19,625 bases of DNA from Chloroflexota bacterium (GTDB taxonomy: Bacteria > Chloroflexota > Limnocylindria > Limnocylindrales > CSP1-4), in NCBI GenBank assembly GCA_021786915.1, contig JAJYMP010000383.1:1-19625 (forward strand). Reading direction: 5' to 3'. Below the pieces are notes generated by a model. That model did no database searches. It was not told where the DNA came from and saw nothing but the letters and a program-made list of their open reading frames with translations. The first letter of the stretch is position 1; the number at the start of each line of letters is the position of its first letter. Of this stretch, positions 7,829-16,554 are shown one piece after another. Position numbers and translations under genes: made by a program.

Positions 7829-8038
7829 GGTTCCGCGGCGTTCACGCGGCGGTGCGGCGCCTGGCTCCGACACCGCGGGGAGCGGGTGACCGGTCAGCTA
7901 CCGCGACGTCGGGACGGGAAGCGGCCGGCAGTGCCCAAAGCCCCAACGCCCGCCGCTGACAGGCGCGGGATCGCTCCGCGCGCCACGCTCCCTACGATCC
8001 GCTGGCGTCGGCGGCGACTCGCGGGTCAGCGACCTGGC

Positions 8039-8392
8039 TCAGGCCGCGTTCACCACCATCACCGGGCCCGTCGCGGCGCGCTCAGCCTCCTCGGCGGCGC
8101 GCATCGCATCCATCGCGGCTGCCCGGGCCGCCCGGCGCGCCGCCTGCTCCTCGCCGACAACCCGGCGGACGAGCAGGGCCATCCGCGGGGTCTCGAACAG
8201 GCTGAACCCGACGCCCACCTCCGAGAGCGCCTCGCGCCCCATGCCGCGGAAGAGCCCGCGGGTGGCGACGAGGCACATCTCGTCATAGAGCTCGGGCCAG
8301 CCAACGCGCCGGCGCTGGTAGCAGAACCGCACGAATGCTTCGGCCTCCGGGGTGGTGGCGGGTACGACAACAGCGGTTCCAGCGGGCAGCAT
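8039..8392 (-). CDS. Hypothetical protein, about 117 residues
   Basis: Unrecognised family. From the chosen ATG the protein begins MLPAGTAVVVPATTPEAEAF, continues through a compact folded-looking core (FCYQRRRVGWPELYDEMCLVA; GMGREALSEVGVGFSLFETP) and ends in an Ala/Glu/Arg helix. It has no signal peptide or membrane segment. Two Cys lie in the core without a metal-site pattern. The ATG at 8392 has GGGAGG (8403-8409 region) ten bases upstream, a slightly long but usable distance. A GTG at 8464 would add 24 residues (YGAQLFARHG...), and I cannot exclude it. The gene is convergent with the 75-residue gene; the 210-bp gap between them (7829-8038) shows only an isolated CCCTACGAT word near 7991. 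Composition and high GC at third positions on this strand favour a real gene. Confidence 0.6.
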   Translation of the reverse strand: MLPAGTAVVVPATTPEAEAFVRFCYQRRRVGWPELYDEMCLVATRGLFRGMGREALSEVGVGFSLFETPRMALLVRRVVGEEQAARRAARAAAMDAMRAAEEAERAATGPVMVVNAA

Positions 8393-8712
8393 GAAGAAGA
8401 AACCCTCCCAGGATCTGGAAAGTTCGCGCGGGCCGTGACGGGCGAATAGCTGGGCCCCGTACACCGGTCAGATGAGTGCTGGGCTCGGTCGCGGCCCCCT
8501 TGCCGAGGCTCCCCGGGCGGCGACTCTGCGAATCCTACGGGTCATCGGGCCTCGGCGGAAGGGCCTTCTCCACGATGTTTCCCACCGACTTGTCCACAGG
8601 GTTCGGCAGCTGGTGGACATACGCGGCAGGTGTCCTGAAGTCTGTGGATCCTGCCTCTTGACGAGCCATTCCGGCGCCCTCAGGTCCCGCCGCTCGGCAC
8701 TTGGGGATGGCC
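8393..8712. other. Gene-free spacer with DnaA-box-like words
   Basis: Three words close to the DnaA box fall within about 60 bases: TTGTCCACA at 8590-8598 (plus), ATGTCCACC read on minus at 8620-8612, and GGATCCACA read on minus at 8651-8643. The first equals the box favoured in high-GC bacteria. A GGACA...TGTCC inverted repeat overlaps the second. Further left, GCCGAGGC (8502-8509) and GCCTCGGC (8549-8556) form an 8-bp inverted repeat around 39 bases. No dnaA, dnaN or gyrase gene is in view, so an origin is not supported. No gene is seen here apart from the possible GTG-started extension of the 8039 gene. Confidence 0.4.
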
Positions 8713-9801
8713 CTAGGGTCGCGCCTCGTCCCTGAGCTCGAGGCCCAGGCCCGGGCGCCCCGACACCTGCCAGACCTTGTCCTGCCCGATCTCGAGGCCG
8801 CTCACCGGGTCGTCTGCGAGGAGCAGACAGCCGTCGAGGTCCACCCAGTCCGCGAGCGGCGAGACCGCGGCCGAGGCGGCGATCACGATCGACGTCTCCT
8901 CCATGCAGCCGAGGAACGTCCGGAACCCCAGCTCACGCGCCCGCTGGAGCATCCGCCTCGCTGGCCCCACGCCGCCGACCTTCGCGAGCTTCACGTTCAC
9001 GCCCGCGACCACCCCGACAAGCGCATCGAGGTCCTCGATCGTCACCGCGCTCTCGTCCGCCACGATGGGCAACGGCGAGCGTGCCTGGAGCTCGCGCAGG
9101 AGGTCCAGGCGACGGGCCGGGAACGGCTGCTCGATGAGCACCACCCCCATGCGCTCCAGGGCCGGCAGCAGATCCGTGGCGCCCTCGAGCGTCCAGCCCG
9201 TGTTGGCGTCCACACGGATCGGCCCCGCGTACACGCGGCGCACCGCCTCGAGCGTGGCGAGGTCGCTCGGGCCGCCCATCTTGATCTTGAGCGCCGGGAA
9301 GTCGGCTGCGCGCCGGGCCCGCTCGGCGACGACATCAGGCGTGTCGATGCCGAGCGTGAAGTCCGTGGGCGGGCGCTCGGCGGGCATCTCGAGCAGCTCG
9401 CGCACCGAGACGCCCTGGCGCTTGCCGACGAGGTCGTGGAGCGCGATGTCGATGGCGCACTTGGCCGCCCCGTGGTGCGCCAGCTCGGCATCCATCAGGT
9501 CGGCCGCGGCCGCCAGGGCTGCGCGCGCCTCGCCCAGGCTGCCGCGCAGGCCCTCGGCCACCGGCTCGATCGCCGCCAGCAGCAGCGGTGCCACCGCCCG
9601 CATCGTCTCGGGCGTGTCGCCGTAGTAGGCGTCCGGGTAGCCCTCGCCGAGACCCACCAGGCCGTCCCGCGAGTCAGCCTCGTCGCGCAACTCGGCCACG
9701 ACCGTCGTGATCCGGCGGCCCTCCCCAGGCGCCGCCCGGGCGATGACGAACGGGTCGCGGAGCGCCAGCTCCAGAGTCCGGAACCGGATCGCGAACGTCA
9801 T
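8713..9801 (-). CDS. Enolase-superfamily dipeptide (L-Ala-D/L-Glu) epimerase-like enzyme
   Basis: 362 residues, full length for muconate-lactonizing-like enolases. Visible parts are the KxK catalytic pair K172/K174 (LKIKMGG), magnesium ligands D198 (DANTGW), E224 (IEQPF) and D249 (DES), the opposite-face lysine K274 (KLAKVGG), and the DLD motif D321/D323. These numbers match those reported for the L-Ala-D/L-Glu epimerase of Bacillus, where the DxD pair holds the substrate ammonium group. It would interconvert epimers of murein-derived dipeptides (family knowledge). The ATG at 9801 overlaps the stop of the DUF1611 gene as ATGA, so the two are translationally coupled. DUF1611 and enolase pairs are known as DgcN-DgcA in a D-glutamate pathway using N-acetyl-glutamate; that is the main alternative. 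Cytoplasmic. Confidence 0.85.
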   Translation of the reverse strand: MTFAIRFRTLELALRDPFVIARAAPGEGRRITTVVAELRDEADSRDGLVGLGEGYPDAYYGDTPETMRAVAPLLLAAIEPVAEGLRGSLGEARAALAAAADLMDAELAHHGAAKCAIDIALHDLVGKRQGVSVRELLEMPAERPPTDFTLGIDTPDVVAERARRAADFPALKIKMGGPSDLATLEAVRRVYAGPIRVDANTGWTLEGATDLLPALERMGVVLIEQPFPARRLDLLRELQARSPLPIVADESAVTIEDLDALVGVVAGVNVKLAKVGGVGPARRMLQRARELGFRTFLGCMEETSIVIAASAAVSPLADWVDLDGCLLLADDPVSGLEIGQDKVWQVSGRPGLGLELRDEARP

Positions 9802-10925
9802 GCCGCGGACGCCTCGCCCCGACCGTCGTTCTCCACCACCCACGGCAGTGCGTCCGTGGCCGCGGCGATGCGCGCCCAGAGCGACTCGCCGCCGAACCGG
9901 ACGGGGTCGTCGGTGGGCAGGCCCGTCTCCGCGGCAACCGAGGCGATCACCCGCCGGGCGTCGGCCTCGTCGGTGATCCGCGACGTGTTGAGCGCGACCG
10001 CCACCACCTTCGACGGCGCGACGAGGCCGGCCACCTCCTCGTGGACGCGGATGAAGTCCGGCAGGGGCTTGAGCGGGAACTTGCGGTCCGGCACGTGGTC
10101 CCAGTCGTGCTCGTCGAGGCCCGGCATGTGGACGAGGACCATCGCCTGGGGCGTGAACCCGTGGATCAGGCCCAGGGTGACCGAGCTGTAGGCCGGGTGA
10201 TCGAGCGAGCCCTGGCCCTCTACGAGCAGCCAGTCGCCGCGCCGCTCGCCCTCCTCGCTCAGCCACTCGCAGGTGCCCTGGACAAAGTCCGAGATCACGC
10301 GGTCCACCGCCACGCCCCAGCCCTCGATCATCATGCCGGTCTGGCCGGTGGCCACGAACGAGGCCGACCGGCCGCTCGCGACGGCCGCCCGGCGCAGCTC
10401 GAGCGCCACGGACATCTTGCCGATCGCGCAGTCGGTGCCGACCGTGAGGATCACCCGCTTGCCGGGTTCGTGGAGCCGACCGAGCGACGTCTCCATCCGA
10501 TCCGGCGCCCGGCGGTAGTCGATGAGGCGCACGCCGGCGGACCGGGCCGCGTCCGCGAACTCCGGGTCGTCGCCGAGCAGCGTGTGCAGGCCGGAATGGA
10601 TGTCCAGGCCCGAGCGGATGGCCGCGAGGATGACGGCGCGCCACTCGTCGGGCAGCTTGCCGCCGGTTGGCGCGATGCCGATGAGCAGGCCGTTCGCGCG
10701 GGGCAGGAACCCGAGCGCATCCGAGAGCGAGGCGACGATCGGGATGTCGTACCGACCGCTGTCCCCCAGCCACTCGCGGACGTTGCGCCCGGCCTGGGTC
10801 GAATCGACGACCGCGAGCACCTTGTCCTGGCCGAACCGGATCACGCCCATGGCGGTCTTGCCGTGGTGGTAGCCGAAGTTGCCCTCGGCGAGGATCACGA
10901 GGCGGCGCTCAGCAGTCGGCGGCAT
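9798..10925 (-). CDS. DUF1611 family P-loop protein (DgcN-like)
   Basis: 375 residues, matching the family's length. The N-terminal half is a Rossmann-like domain (LVILAEGNFGYHHGKTAMGV; VVDSTQAG). The C-terminal half has a Walker A-like loop GTDCAIGKM at 163-171 and continues with FVATGQTGMMIEGWG and LLVEGQGSLDHPAYS, all typical of DUF1611. Members paired with an enolase-superfamily racemase have been described as DgcN, an N-acetyltransferase acting on D-glutamate; older annotations leave the family unnamed. The stop overlaps the start of the epimerase by four bases (ATGA). The ATG at 10925 has no clear SD. A TAGACT word (10967-10962) is the only -10 candidate and is weak. The function probably concerns recycling D-glutamate or cell-wall peptides (inference from the pairing). 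Confidence 0.82.
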   Translation of the reverse strand: MPPTAERRLVILAEGNFGYHHGKTAMGVIRFGQDKVLAVVDSTQAGRNVREWLGDSGRYDIPIVASLSDALGFLPRANGLLIGIAPTGGKLPDEWRAVILAAIRSGLDIHSGLHTLLGDDPEFADAARSAGVRLIDYRRAPDRMETSLGRLHEPGKRVILTVGTDCAIGKMSVALELRRAAVASGRSASFVATGQTGMMIEGWGVAVDRVISDFVQGTCEWLSEEGERRGDWLLVEGQGSLDHPAYSSVTLGLIHGFTPQAMVLVHMPGLDEHDWDHVPDRKFPLKPLPDFIRVHEEVAGLVAPSKVVAVALNTSRITDEADARRVIASVAAETGLPTDDPVRFGGESLWARIAAATDALPWVVENDGRGEASAA

Positions 10926-11004
10926 CAGGGGGTCATCCAGTGCTGTGTATGGACGCCGAGGAGTCTATCGGCAATCGACAGCCGATCGGCGGCCTGGTGC
11001 GGCG

Positions 11005-11042
11005 GCCGGAAAGGCAACGCCCCCGGGGCGGACCGGGGGCGT
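11005..11042 (-). terminator. Rho-independent terminator after tRNA-Glu
   Basis: Ten-base perfect stem ACGCCCCCGG (11017-11026) with CCGGGGGCGT (11033-11042) around a six-base loop. On the minus strand it is followed by TTGCCTTTCC, a modest U-rich tail. It lies 13 bases beyond the 3' CCA of the tRNA gene, in the right orientation to end that transcript. Confidence 0.75.
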
Positions 11043-11055
11043 CGAGGGGAAGCAC

Positions 11056-11132
11056 TGGTACCGCATATCGGATTCGAACCGATGATCTCCGCCTTGAGAG
11101 GGCGGTGTCCTGGGCCTCTAGACGAATGCGGC
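11056..11132 (-). tRNA. tRNA-Glu (anticodon CUC)
   Basis: A 77-base gene that folds into a full cloverleaf. The acceptor stem is GCCGCAT with ATGCGGT (first pair G-U). The D-arm is GTCTAGAGGCCCAGGAC. The anticodon stem CCGCC/GGCGG encloses the loop CTCTCAA, giving anticodon CTC (reads GAG). The T-arm is ATCGG TTCGAAT CCGAT. The CCA end is encoded (11058-11056). The D-arm and the anticodon-stem bases closely match bacterial tRNA-Glu. It is a single-gene unit with its own promoter (11165-11194) and terminator (11005-11042). Confidence 0.97.
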
Positions 11133-11164
11133 GAGGCTCTGGCCGATTGCTCGACCGGCCGCGC

Positions 11165-11194
11165 AGGATAGCAGCGATCGTGCGCAGCCCGCAA
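11165..11194 (-). promoter_or_regulatory. Promoter of tRNA-Glu
   Basis: On minus, TTGCGG (11194-11189), an 18-base spacer, then TATCCT (11170-11165) preceded by TGC. The predicted start near 11158 lies about 26 bases before the mature tRNA 5' end, a normal leader length. The same TATCCT -10 precedes the deaminase gene at 19384. Confidence 0.55.
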
Positions 11195-11256
11195 CCGCGT
11201 GCCCCCGGCGGCCGGGCCTCGTCCCCGGTCCCTCCACCGGAGCGCCGTTTCCTCAA

Positions 11257-11285
11257 CACGCCCCAGGCGGGGGCTTGTACGCGTG
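11257..11285 (+). repeat. Imperfect direct repeat, copy 1
   Basis: Starts CACGCCCC, has the shared core AGGCGGGGGC and ends ACGCGTG. Copy 2 is at 11378-11408. Each copy has self-complementary ends (CACGC and GCGTG), so each can form a small hairpin. The two copies flank the 17-bp palindrome. Confidence 0.55.
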
Positions 11286-11287
11286 AC

Positions 11288-11324
11288 CCTTCCCGGACGC
11301 GCCCAGTGGGCGCGTCCGGGAAGG
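11288..11324. repeat. Perfect 17-bp palindrome with 3-base loop
   Basis: CCTTCCCGGACGCGCCC (11288-11304), loop AGT, then its exact complement (11308-11324). It lies 194 bases past the stop of the minus-strand hydrolase, where a terminator for the DUF1015-hydrolase pair would be expected. However, neither strand has a U-rich run after the stem. It could be a tail-less terminator, an RNA-stabilising hairpin or a dispersed palindromic repeat. Confidence 0.85.
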
Positions 11325-11377
11325 CTCGATGCCTCGATACGCCCGGGGAGGATGGCGTGGACACCGCCTTCGCGTAC

Positions 11378-11408
11378 CACGCCTGGCAGGCGGGGGCAGC
11401 AACGCGTG
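11378..11408 (+). repeat. Imperfect direct repeat, copy 2
   Basis: Starts CACGCCTGGC, shares the core AGGCGGGGGC with copy 1 at 11257-11285 and ends ACGCGTG. The two differ mainly by a two-base insertion and the bases just before the final ACGCGTG. Confidence 0.55.
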
Positions 11409-11517
11409 TCCGACGCCGCCCATCCGGCACGGTGTGCGCCCGCGGCCGGCAGGACGCGCCAGCTCGTGGCGCGCCGCGGCGTGAGCAGCGCGGCCGCTGG
11501 TGCCAGTCCGAGCCCGG

Positions 11518-12403
11518 TTACAGCCGGTGCTGCTCCAGGAACGCGCGCAGCGTGTCGGCCACCTGGAGGTAGCTCTGCTCGCCCAGGAGCAGGCCGTAGT
11601 GGGAATGCGCGCCGAAGGGCTCGTAGGGCGCGTCCAGCCACTCAGCGAGGCGCTCGACCTCCGGCTCGGGGACGAACGTGTCCAGCCCGCCGCCGATGAC
11701 CATGCGCGGGACGTCCGGAAGCGACGCGCGGTCGACGGGCACGCCCTGGAGGACCTGGCGCCGTGCCGGCCCGGACTCGAACGCCTTCTGGCCCAGGAGG
11801 TGCTGGATCCGCACCACGTCGGCGACGGTGAGGTCGCGCTGCTCGCGGATCAGCTTCTCGGGCAGCATCTCCCAGCCCAGCTCGGCGCGCCCCCAGGCAT
11901 CGGGCACCTCGCGCACGACGTGGGGGCGGGCGGGCTCGCGAATCTCGCGCGGGGCCTCGGGCGCGATGAGCACGTACGCGGACACCGGCGCGCGCTCGAG
12001 CGCCTTGAGCACCAGCAGGCCGCCCAGCCCGTGGCCCACCGCAACCGAGTTCGGCCCGAGCCGCTCGAGGGCCGCGATCACGTCCTCGGTGTACGACTCG
12101 ATCGTCAGGGACGCGGGGTCGGCGGTCTGGCTCCAGTAGTGGTTGCGCAGGTTGAGCGCGTGGCCCTCCCACCCGCGCGCGGCGAAGTGGTGGAGATAGC
12201 GCTCCCAGACCCACGAGCCACCGAGCACGCCGTGCACGAACAGCAGCGGCTTGCGGCGCGAGCGGCGCTCCGGCAGCCACGACTCCACGTAGAGGCCTCG
12301 GTCGGGCAGCTCGAACTCGTCCTTGCGCACGGGGCGGCCGCCGGAGCTGGGGCGGCCGAGGTTGCGATCGCTGGACGTGGAGAGGTCATTCATCGGGCGG
12401 TCG

Positions 12404-12414
<11 letters not shown>
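11518..12414 (-). CDS. Alpha/beta-hydrolase fold protein lacking the nucleophile serine
   Basis: 298 residues. The fold is clear: oxyanion region LLFVHGVLGGSWVW, then the nucleophile elbow AVGHGLGGLL, the late acid D245 (VIGGGLDTFVPEPE) and histidines H270/H272 (GAHSHYGLLLG). At the elbow the family pattern GxSxG reads G-H-G-L-G: residue 129 is Gly (GGG codon) where Ser, Cys or Asp should stand. The acid and His of the triad remain. It is probably a non-hydrolytic member or uses another mechanism (inference). The ATG at 12414 lies inside the end of the DUF1015 gene (overlap ATGAGTGGTAG), suggesting coupled translation. A second in-frame ATG seven codons later is possible. No signal peptide, so cytoplasmic. 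Confidence 0.82.
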
Positions 12415-13714
<1,300 letters not shown>

Positions 13715-13776
13715 GGATTCCTCGGGCGACGCTCGGGCACGGCCAAACGGCATCGGCCGGGCCCGGGAGCCCGTGC

Positions 13777-13806
13777 ATCGTACGGCAGGCCGCCCCGAAC
13801 GGCCAA
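13777..13806 (-). promoter_or_regulatory. Putative promoter of the DUF1015-hydrolase pair
   Basis: TTGGCC (13806-13801), an 18-base spacer, then TACGAT (13782-13777) on minus. Transcription would start near 13770 and give a leader of about 56 bases that contains the GAGGA ribosome site before the GTG start. The -35 matches TTG only. Confidence 0.4.
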
Positions 13807-13836
13807 CCGGGACCCTCGGGCGGGATGGCCGTGCCC

Positions 13837-13842
13837 TACGAT
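13837..13842 (+). promoter_or_regulatory. -10-like element before the decayed small gene
   Basis: CCCTACGAT on plus contains TACGAT at 13837-13842, the same word used on the opposite strand at 13782-13777. A leader of about 42 bases would follow, ending with GAGGGGGAG (13879-13887) ahead of the ATG at 13891. No -35 is visible. Confidence 0.3.
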
Positions 13843-13890
13843 AGCGGCAGGTCGGACGGCCAGATCACCGCGGCGGCCGAGGGGGAGCGC

Positions 13891-14140
13891 ATGCAACATC
13901 CGATGGGGCTGGCACGTCAGGGGCGGCACGCACGACCGAACCCCCATCGAGGACGCCCCGTGCCCAACCGTCCCCGTCACGCTCCCGGCTCCGTGATGCA
14001 CGCCCCTCGCCGCGTTCATTAGCGCGCCGGACCAGCCCGCCGCACCCATCGTCGAGTCGACGCCTGCTCCCGACGCCTCCGGCACGCCTGACGACACGAT
14101 CGCCCGCCTCCGCGACGCCAAGCGGCGAGGCCGGGCCTGA
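13891..14140 (+). pseudogene. Decayed or frameshifted small gene, unknown family
   Basis: An ATG at 13891 has a good SD (GGGGGAG) and an upstream -10. Its own frame gives a poor, Arg/Pro-rich 43-residue peptide ending at 14022. The +1 frame instead has strongly GC-ending codons and protein-like sequence: WGWHVRGGTHDRTPIEDAPC up to a TGA at 13994-13996. The same frame then continues AAFISAPDQPAAPIVESTP and ends DDTIARLRDAKRRGRA at 14140. Removing one G from the GGGG run near 13906 would join the start to this frame. So it looks like a short gene broken by one frameshift and one in-frame stop. The tail resembles the beginning of a short SHOCT-like C-terminal helix (weak). A 6-bp hairpin (14162-14179) follows. 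A sequencing error in the G run is an alternative for the first lesion. Confidence 0.35.
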
Positions 14141-14250
14141 CTGGACCTTACGCCGCCCCTTACCCCCGACGTTGGGGGTGTCGGCCGCGGCCACGCGACT
14201 GGCACAATCGCGAAGCCCCCATCGAGCGCGTTCCCGTCGAAGGAGAGTTG

Positions 14251-16473
14251 ATGGCCTGGAACCAAGTGAGGGGGATCGCTCGCCGATGTGCGGCGATCCT
14301 CGGCGCCACGCTGCTCGTCGCGACCCTCGCGCCACTGCCCATGTCCGCGGCGCAGACCGGCCTCGCGACGGGCGGCCACCGCCTCGCCCAGAAGGTCGTC
14401 TCGACCACCGGTCACGTCGACGCCACCGCCGCCTCGCGCCTGCCGAGGCGGATCGTGCCGGCCTCGCGCCAGCTGCCCGCTCGCCCTCGCCCGGCACGCA
14501 TCGCCGGGGCCGCCATCAAGTCCGGACGCTCCGCGCGCACGGCCAGCCCGAGCGTGGTCGCCATCCCGCCCCTCTCGATCACCCACGTGACGCGGACGCA
14601 GGGCCAGCATGACGTCGATCTCCAGCCGCCCGACCCGTGGGTGGTGGCCAATGCCTCGTACGTCATCAGCACGAGCAACGGCCAGGCGCGGGTCATGAAC
14701 CGCGACAACGTCACGCTCGCCACGATCCCCACGTACGCCCTGTTCGCCACCGACCAGTTCCACTACGACTCGGATCCGCGGATCCTCTGGGATGCCGCGC
14801 ACGCCCGGTGGATCGGCGTCGTGGTGACCTACGACGACCCGACGTACGCCGACACCTCGCTGACCCTCGCGGTCTCCGACAGCGCCAACCCGCTCGGCAC
14901 GTGGACGACGCACCGCTTCGCCTACGGGGCCGTGCTGCCCGACTACCCGGGCATCTCCTCGTCCAGCGACAAGGTGGTCCTGACCTCGAACCTGTACGGA
15001 AACCTGGCGACGGACCCCCTCGGGACGCCGGAGGGCACCGCCGTCCTGGCCGCGTCGTGGAGCTCGCTGCTCGCAGGGTCGACGGTCGCCGGCTTCCGGT
15101 ACACCTATCCTGCCGACGACTTCGGCCTCCGCCCGGCGCGCGACGCCGGCGCGCCCGAGGCGGACGTCCCGCTGATCTTCGAGAATGCCACCTCAGGCGA
15201 CCTCACCTACGTCCGGCTGACTGGCGCCGCGTCCTCGGCGACGCTGACCGGCGAGACCGACCTGGGCATCCCCAACGGTCCCGCCCTCGACAACGCGCCC
15301 CGCCAGCCGGGCGGCACCATCGGCGACGCGGCCAACAACCCCGTCGACAGCCGCATCCCAGACGTCGCCTACCGCGGCGATTCGCTCTACTTCGCGCGGA
15401 CCTCGCAGTACAAGTGGGACGGCGTCAACACCGACCTGGTGGTCGAGGAGTTCGTGGTCTCCATCTCGTCCCTCGCCACGACCCCAGTCGTCCACGTCAA
15501 CCGCTGGGGCAACGTCGGCGAGGACTACTGGATGCCGGGCATCGGGATCACGAGCGGCGGCGGGTTCCTCCTGAGCTACACGCGCTCGAGTCCCACGGTC
15601 GCGCCCGAGGCATGGGCCGCGGGCTCGCTCGACGGGGTCACCTACACGGACGCCTCGATGATCGCCGGGAGCACCGCCGCGTACGCCGACGACCGTTGGG
15701 GCGACTTCATGGCGATCACGCCCGACCCTGGCGGCACCATGAGCGCCTGGGCCGCCACCGAGGTCGCGAACTCGGACGGCTCGTGGCAGGAGGTCATCGG
15801 CCGGCTGGTCCTCGACAACATCGCGCCGTCGGCTCCCTCGACCCCCAACGAGACGCTGGTCGCCGGCTCCACGCTGGGCGCCAAGACCCTGCCGATCAGG
15901 GTCTCGTGGGCGGCGGCACGGGACCCGGAGAGCAGCGTCCAGCGCTATGCCCTCCAGGACGAGTACGACCTGGTCATCACGCAGGGCACGTCGGTGACGC
16001 GCAGCCACCCGTTCGCGCGCTACGGCTGGGGGCCCAACGTGAGGGACGACTGGCAGGTCGGCGCCTACGATGACGGCGGGAACAGCACGTTCTCGGCTTG
16101 GAGCGCAACCCTGTCGCCCATCGTGTTCGAGCAGTCCCTCTCGTACACCAAGTACAGCTCCGGCTGGTACACCGCCCGGAGCACCGCCTATTCAGGCGGG
16201 AGCGCGAAGTACTCGACCAGGTCGGGCGCCTATGCGTCGTTCAGGATGAGCGGCCGCAACTTCGCCTGGGTGAGCTACAAGTCCTCGACGCGGGGCAAGG
16301 CGAAGGTCTACGTGGACGGCGTCTACCGGGCGACGATCACGCTCAAGAGCTCGACCTCGAAGGCGCGCAACCTGGTCTACGCGATCAACTACGGCGCCCG
16401 CGGCACCCACACGATCAAGGTCGTGGTGGTGAGCGGCCGCGTGGACGTCGACGCGTTCGTCGTCCTCCGCTAG
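14251..16473 (+). CDS. Large secreted protein with beta-rich repeats, Fn3-like and C-terminal beta-sandwich domains
   Basis: 740 residues. An N-terminal signal peptide (basic RGIARRC, hydrophobic AAILGATLLVATLAPL, likely cleavage after MSAA near residue 34) directs export. The central part, about 110-520, is rich in Asp, Thr, Ser and aromatic residues with beta-propeller-like stretches (DSDPRILWDAAHARWIGVVV; PDYPGISSSSDKVVLTSN; EDYWMPGIGIT), suggesting a surface or extracellular binding protein. About 527-625 looks like a fibronectin-III-type domain (APSAPSTPNETL...PIRVSWAAARDPESSVQRY). The last 110 residues form a beta-sandwich with GKAKVYVDGVYRATI and the ending VDVDAFVVLR, a common C-terminal module of high-GC secreted proteins. 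There is no LPxTG-type sorting signal. The start ATG at 14251 follows AAGGAG by five bases; the TTG directly before it is too close. Binding target unknown. Confidence 0.8.
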   Translation: MAWNQVRGIARRCAAILGATLLVATLAPLPMSAAQTGLATGGHRLAQKVVSTTGHVDATAASRLPRRIVPASRQLPARPRPARIAGAAIKSGRSARTASPSVVAIPPLSITHVTRTQGQHDVDLQPPDPWVVANASYVISTSNGQARVMNRDNVTLATIPTYALFATDQFHYDSDPRILWDAAHARWIGVVVTYDDPTYADTSLTLAVSDSANPLGTWTTHRFAYGAVLPDYPGISSSSDKVVLTSNLYGNLATDPLGTPEGTAVLAASWSSLLAGSTVAGFRYTYPADDFGLRPARDAGAPEADVPLIFENATSGDLTYVRLTGAASSATLTGETDLGIPNGPALDNAPRQPGGTIGDAANNPVDSRIPDVAYRGDSLYFARTSQYKWDGVNTDLVVEEFVVSISSLATTPVVHVNRWGNVGEDYWMPGIGITSGGGFLLSYTRSSPTVAPEAWAAGSLDGVTYTDASMIAGSTAAYADDRWGDFMAITPDPGGTMSAWAATEVANSDGSWQEVIGRLVLDNIAPSAPSTPNETLVAGSTLGAKTLPIRVSWAAARDPESSVQRYALQDEYDLVITQGTSVTRSHPFARYGWGPNVRDDWQVGAYDDGGNSTFSAWSATLSPIVFEQSLSYTKYSSGWYTARSTAYSGGSAKYSTRSGAYASFRMSGRNFAWVSYKSSTRGKAKVYVDGVYRATITLKSSTSKARNLVYAINYGARGTHTIKVVVVSGRVDVDAFVVLR

Positions 16474-16486
16474 GCAGGACACCCCA

Positions 16487-16520
16487 AAGGGGCCGGGCCG
16501 CGAGGCTCGGCCCCTTCTTG
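16487..16520 (+). terminator. Rho-independent terminator of the secreted-protein gene
   Basis: AAGGGGCCGGGCC (16487-16499) pairs with GGCTCGGCCCCTT (16504-16516), 13 pairs with one G-U, around a four-base loop, and is followed by CTT on plus. It begins 14 bases after the TAG of the secreted protein. Confidence 0.85.
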
Positions 16521-16541
16521 GTGCCCGACGCCCGCCATCGT

Positions 16542-16554
16542 CCCATCCGATGGG
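16542..16554. promoter_or_regulatory. Small palindrome upstream of the sortase gene
   Basis: CCCATC C GATGGG is a 13-base palindrome between the terminator and the sortase start. It could be an operator, but there is no recognisable promoter around it, so the call is weak. Confidence 0.2.

Larger units (their letters stand above)
11133..11517. other. 385-bp gene-free spacer between tRNA-Glu and hydrolase
   Basis: It holds the tRNA promoter, a perfect 17-bp palindrome and a pair of imperfect direct repeats (listed separately). The longest reading frames here are Arg/Pro-rich shadows without start signals. No insertion sequence or integrase remnant is recognisable. Confidence 0.6.

Noticed and set aside
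6770..7873. Minus frame crossing the tandem repeats with a repeated RRLMTLA
   Set aside because: Overlaps the methyltransferase and the 75-residue gene on the other strand and is Arg/Pro-rich; the repeated peptide only reflects the 21-bp DNA repeat.
8502..8556. Possible tRNA or terminator from GCCGAGGC/GCCTCGGC
   Set aside because: Only 55 bases long, no anticodon or T-arm can be drawn, and no U tail follows.
8590..8651. Chromosomal origin
   Set aside because: Only three partial DnaA boxes, no AT-rich unwinding region and no dnaA/dnaN neighbours.
13994..13996. Selenocysteine codon at the in-frame TGA
   Set aside because: No convincing selenocysteine insertion hairpin right after it and no intact start in that frame; decay is simpler.
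14162..14179. ACCCCC/GGGGGT hairpin as a terminator or riboswitch
   Set aside because: Only six pairs, no U tail and no surrounding conserved structure.
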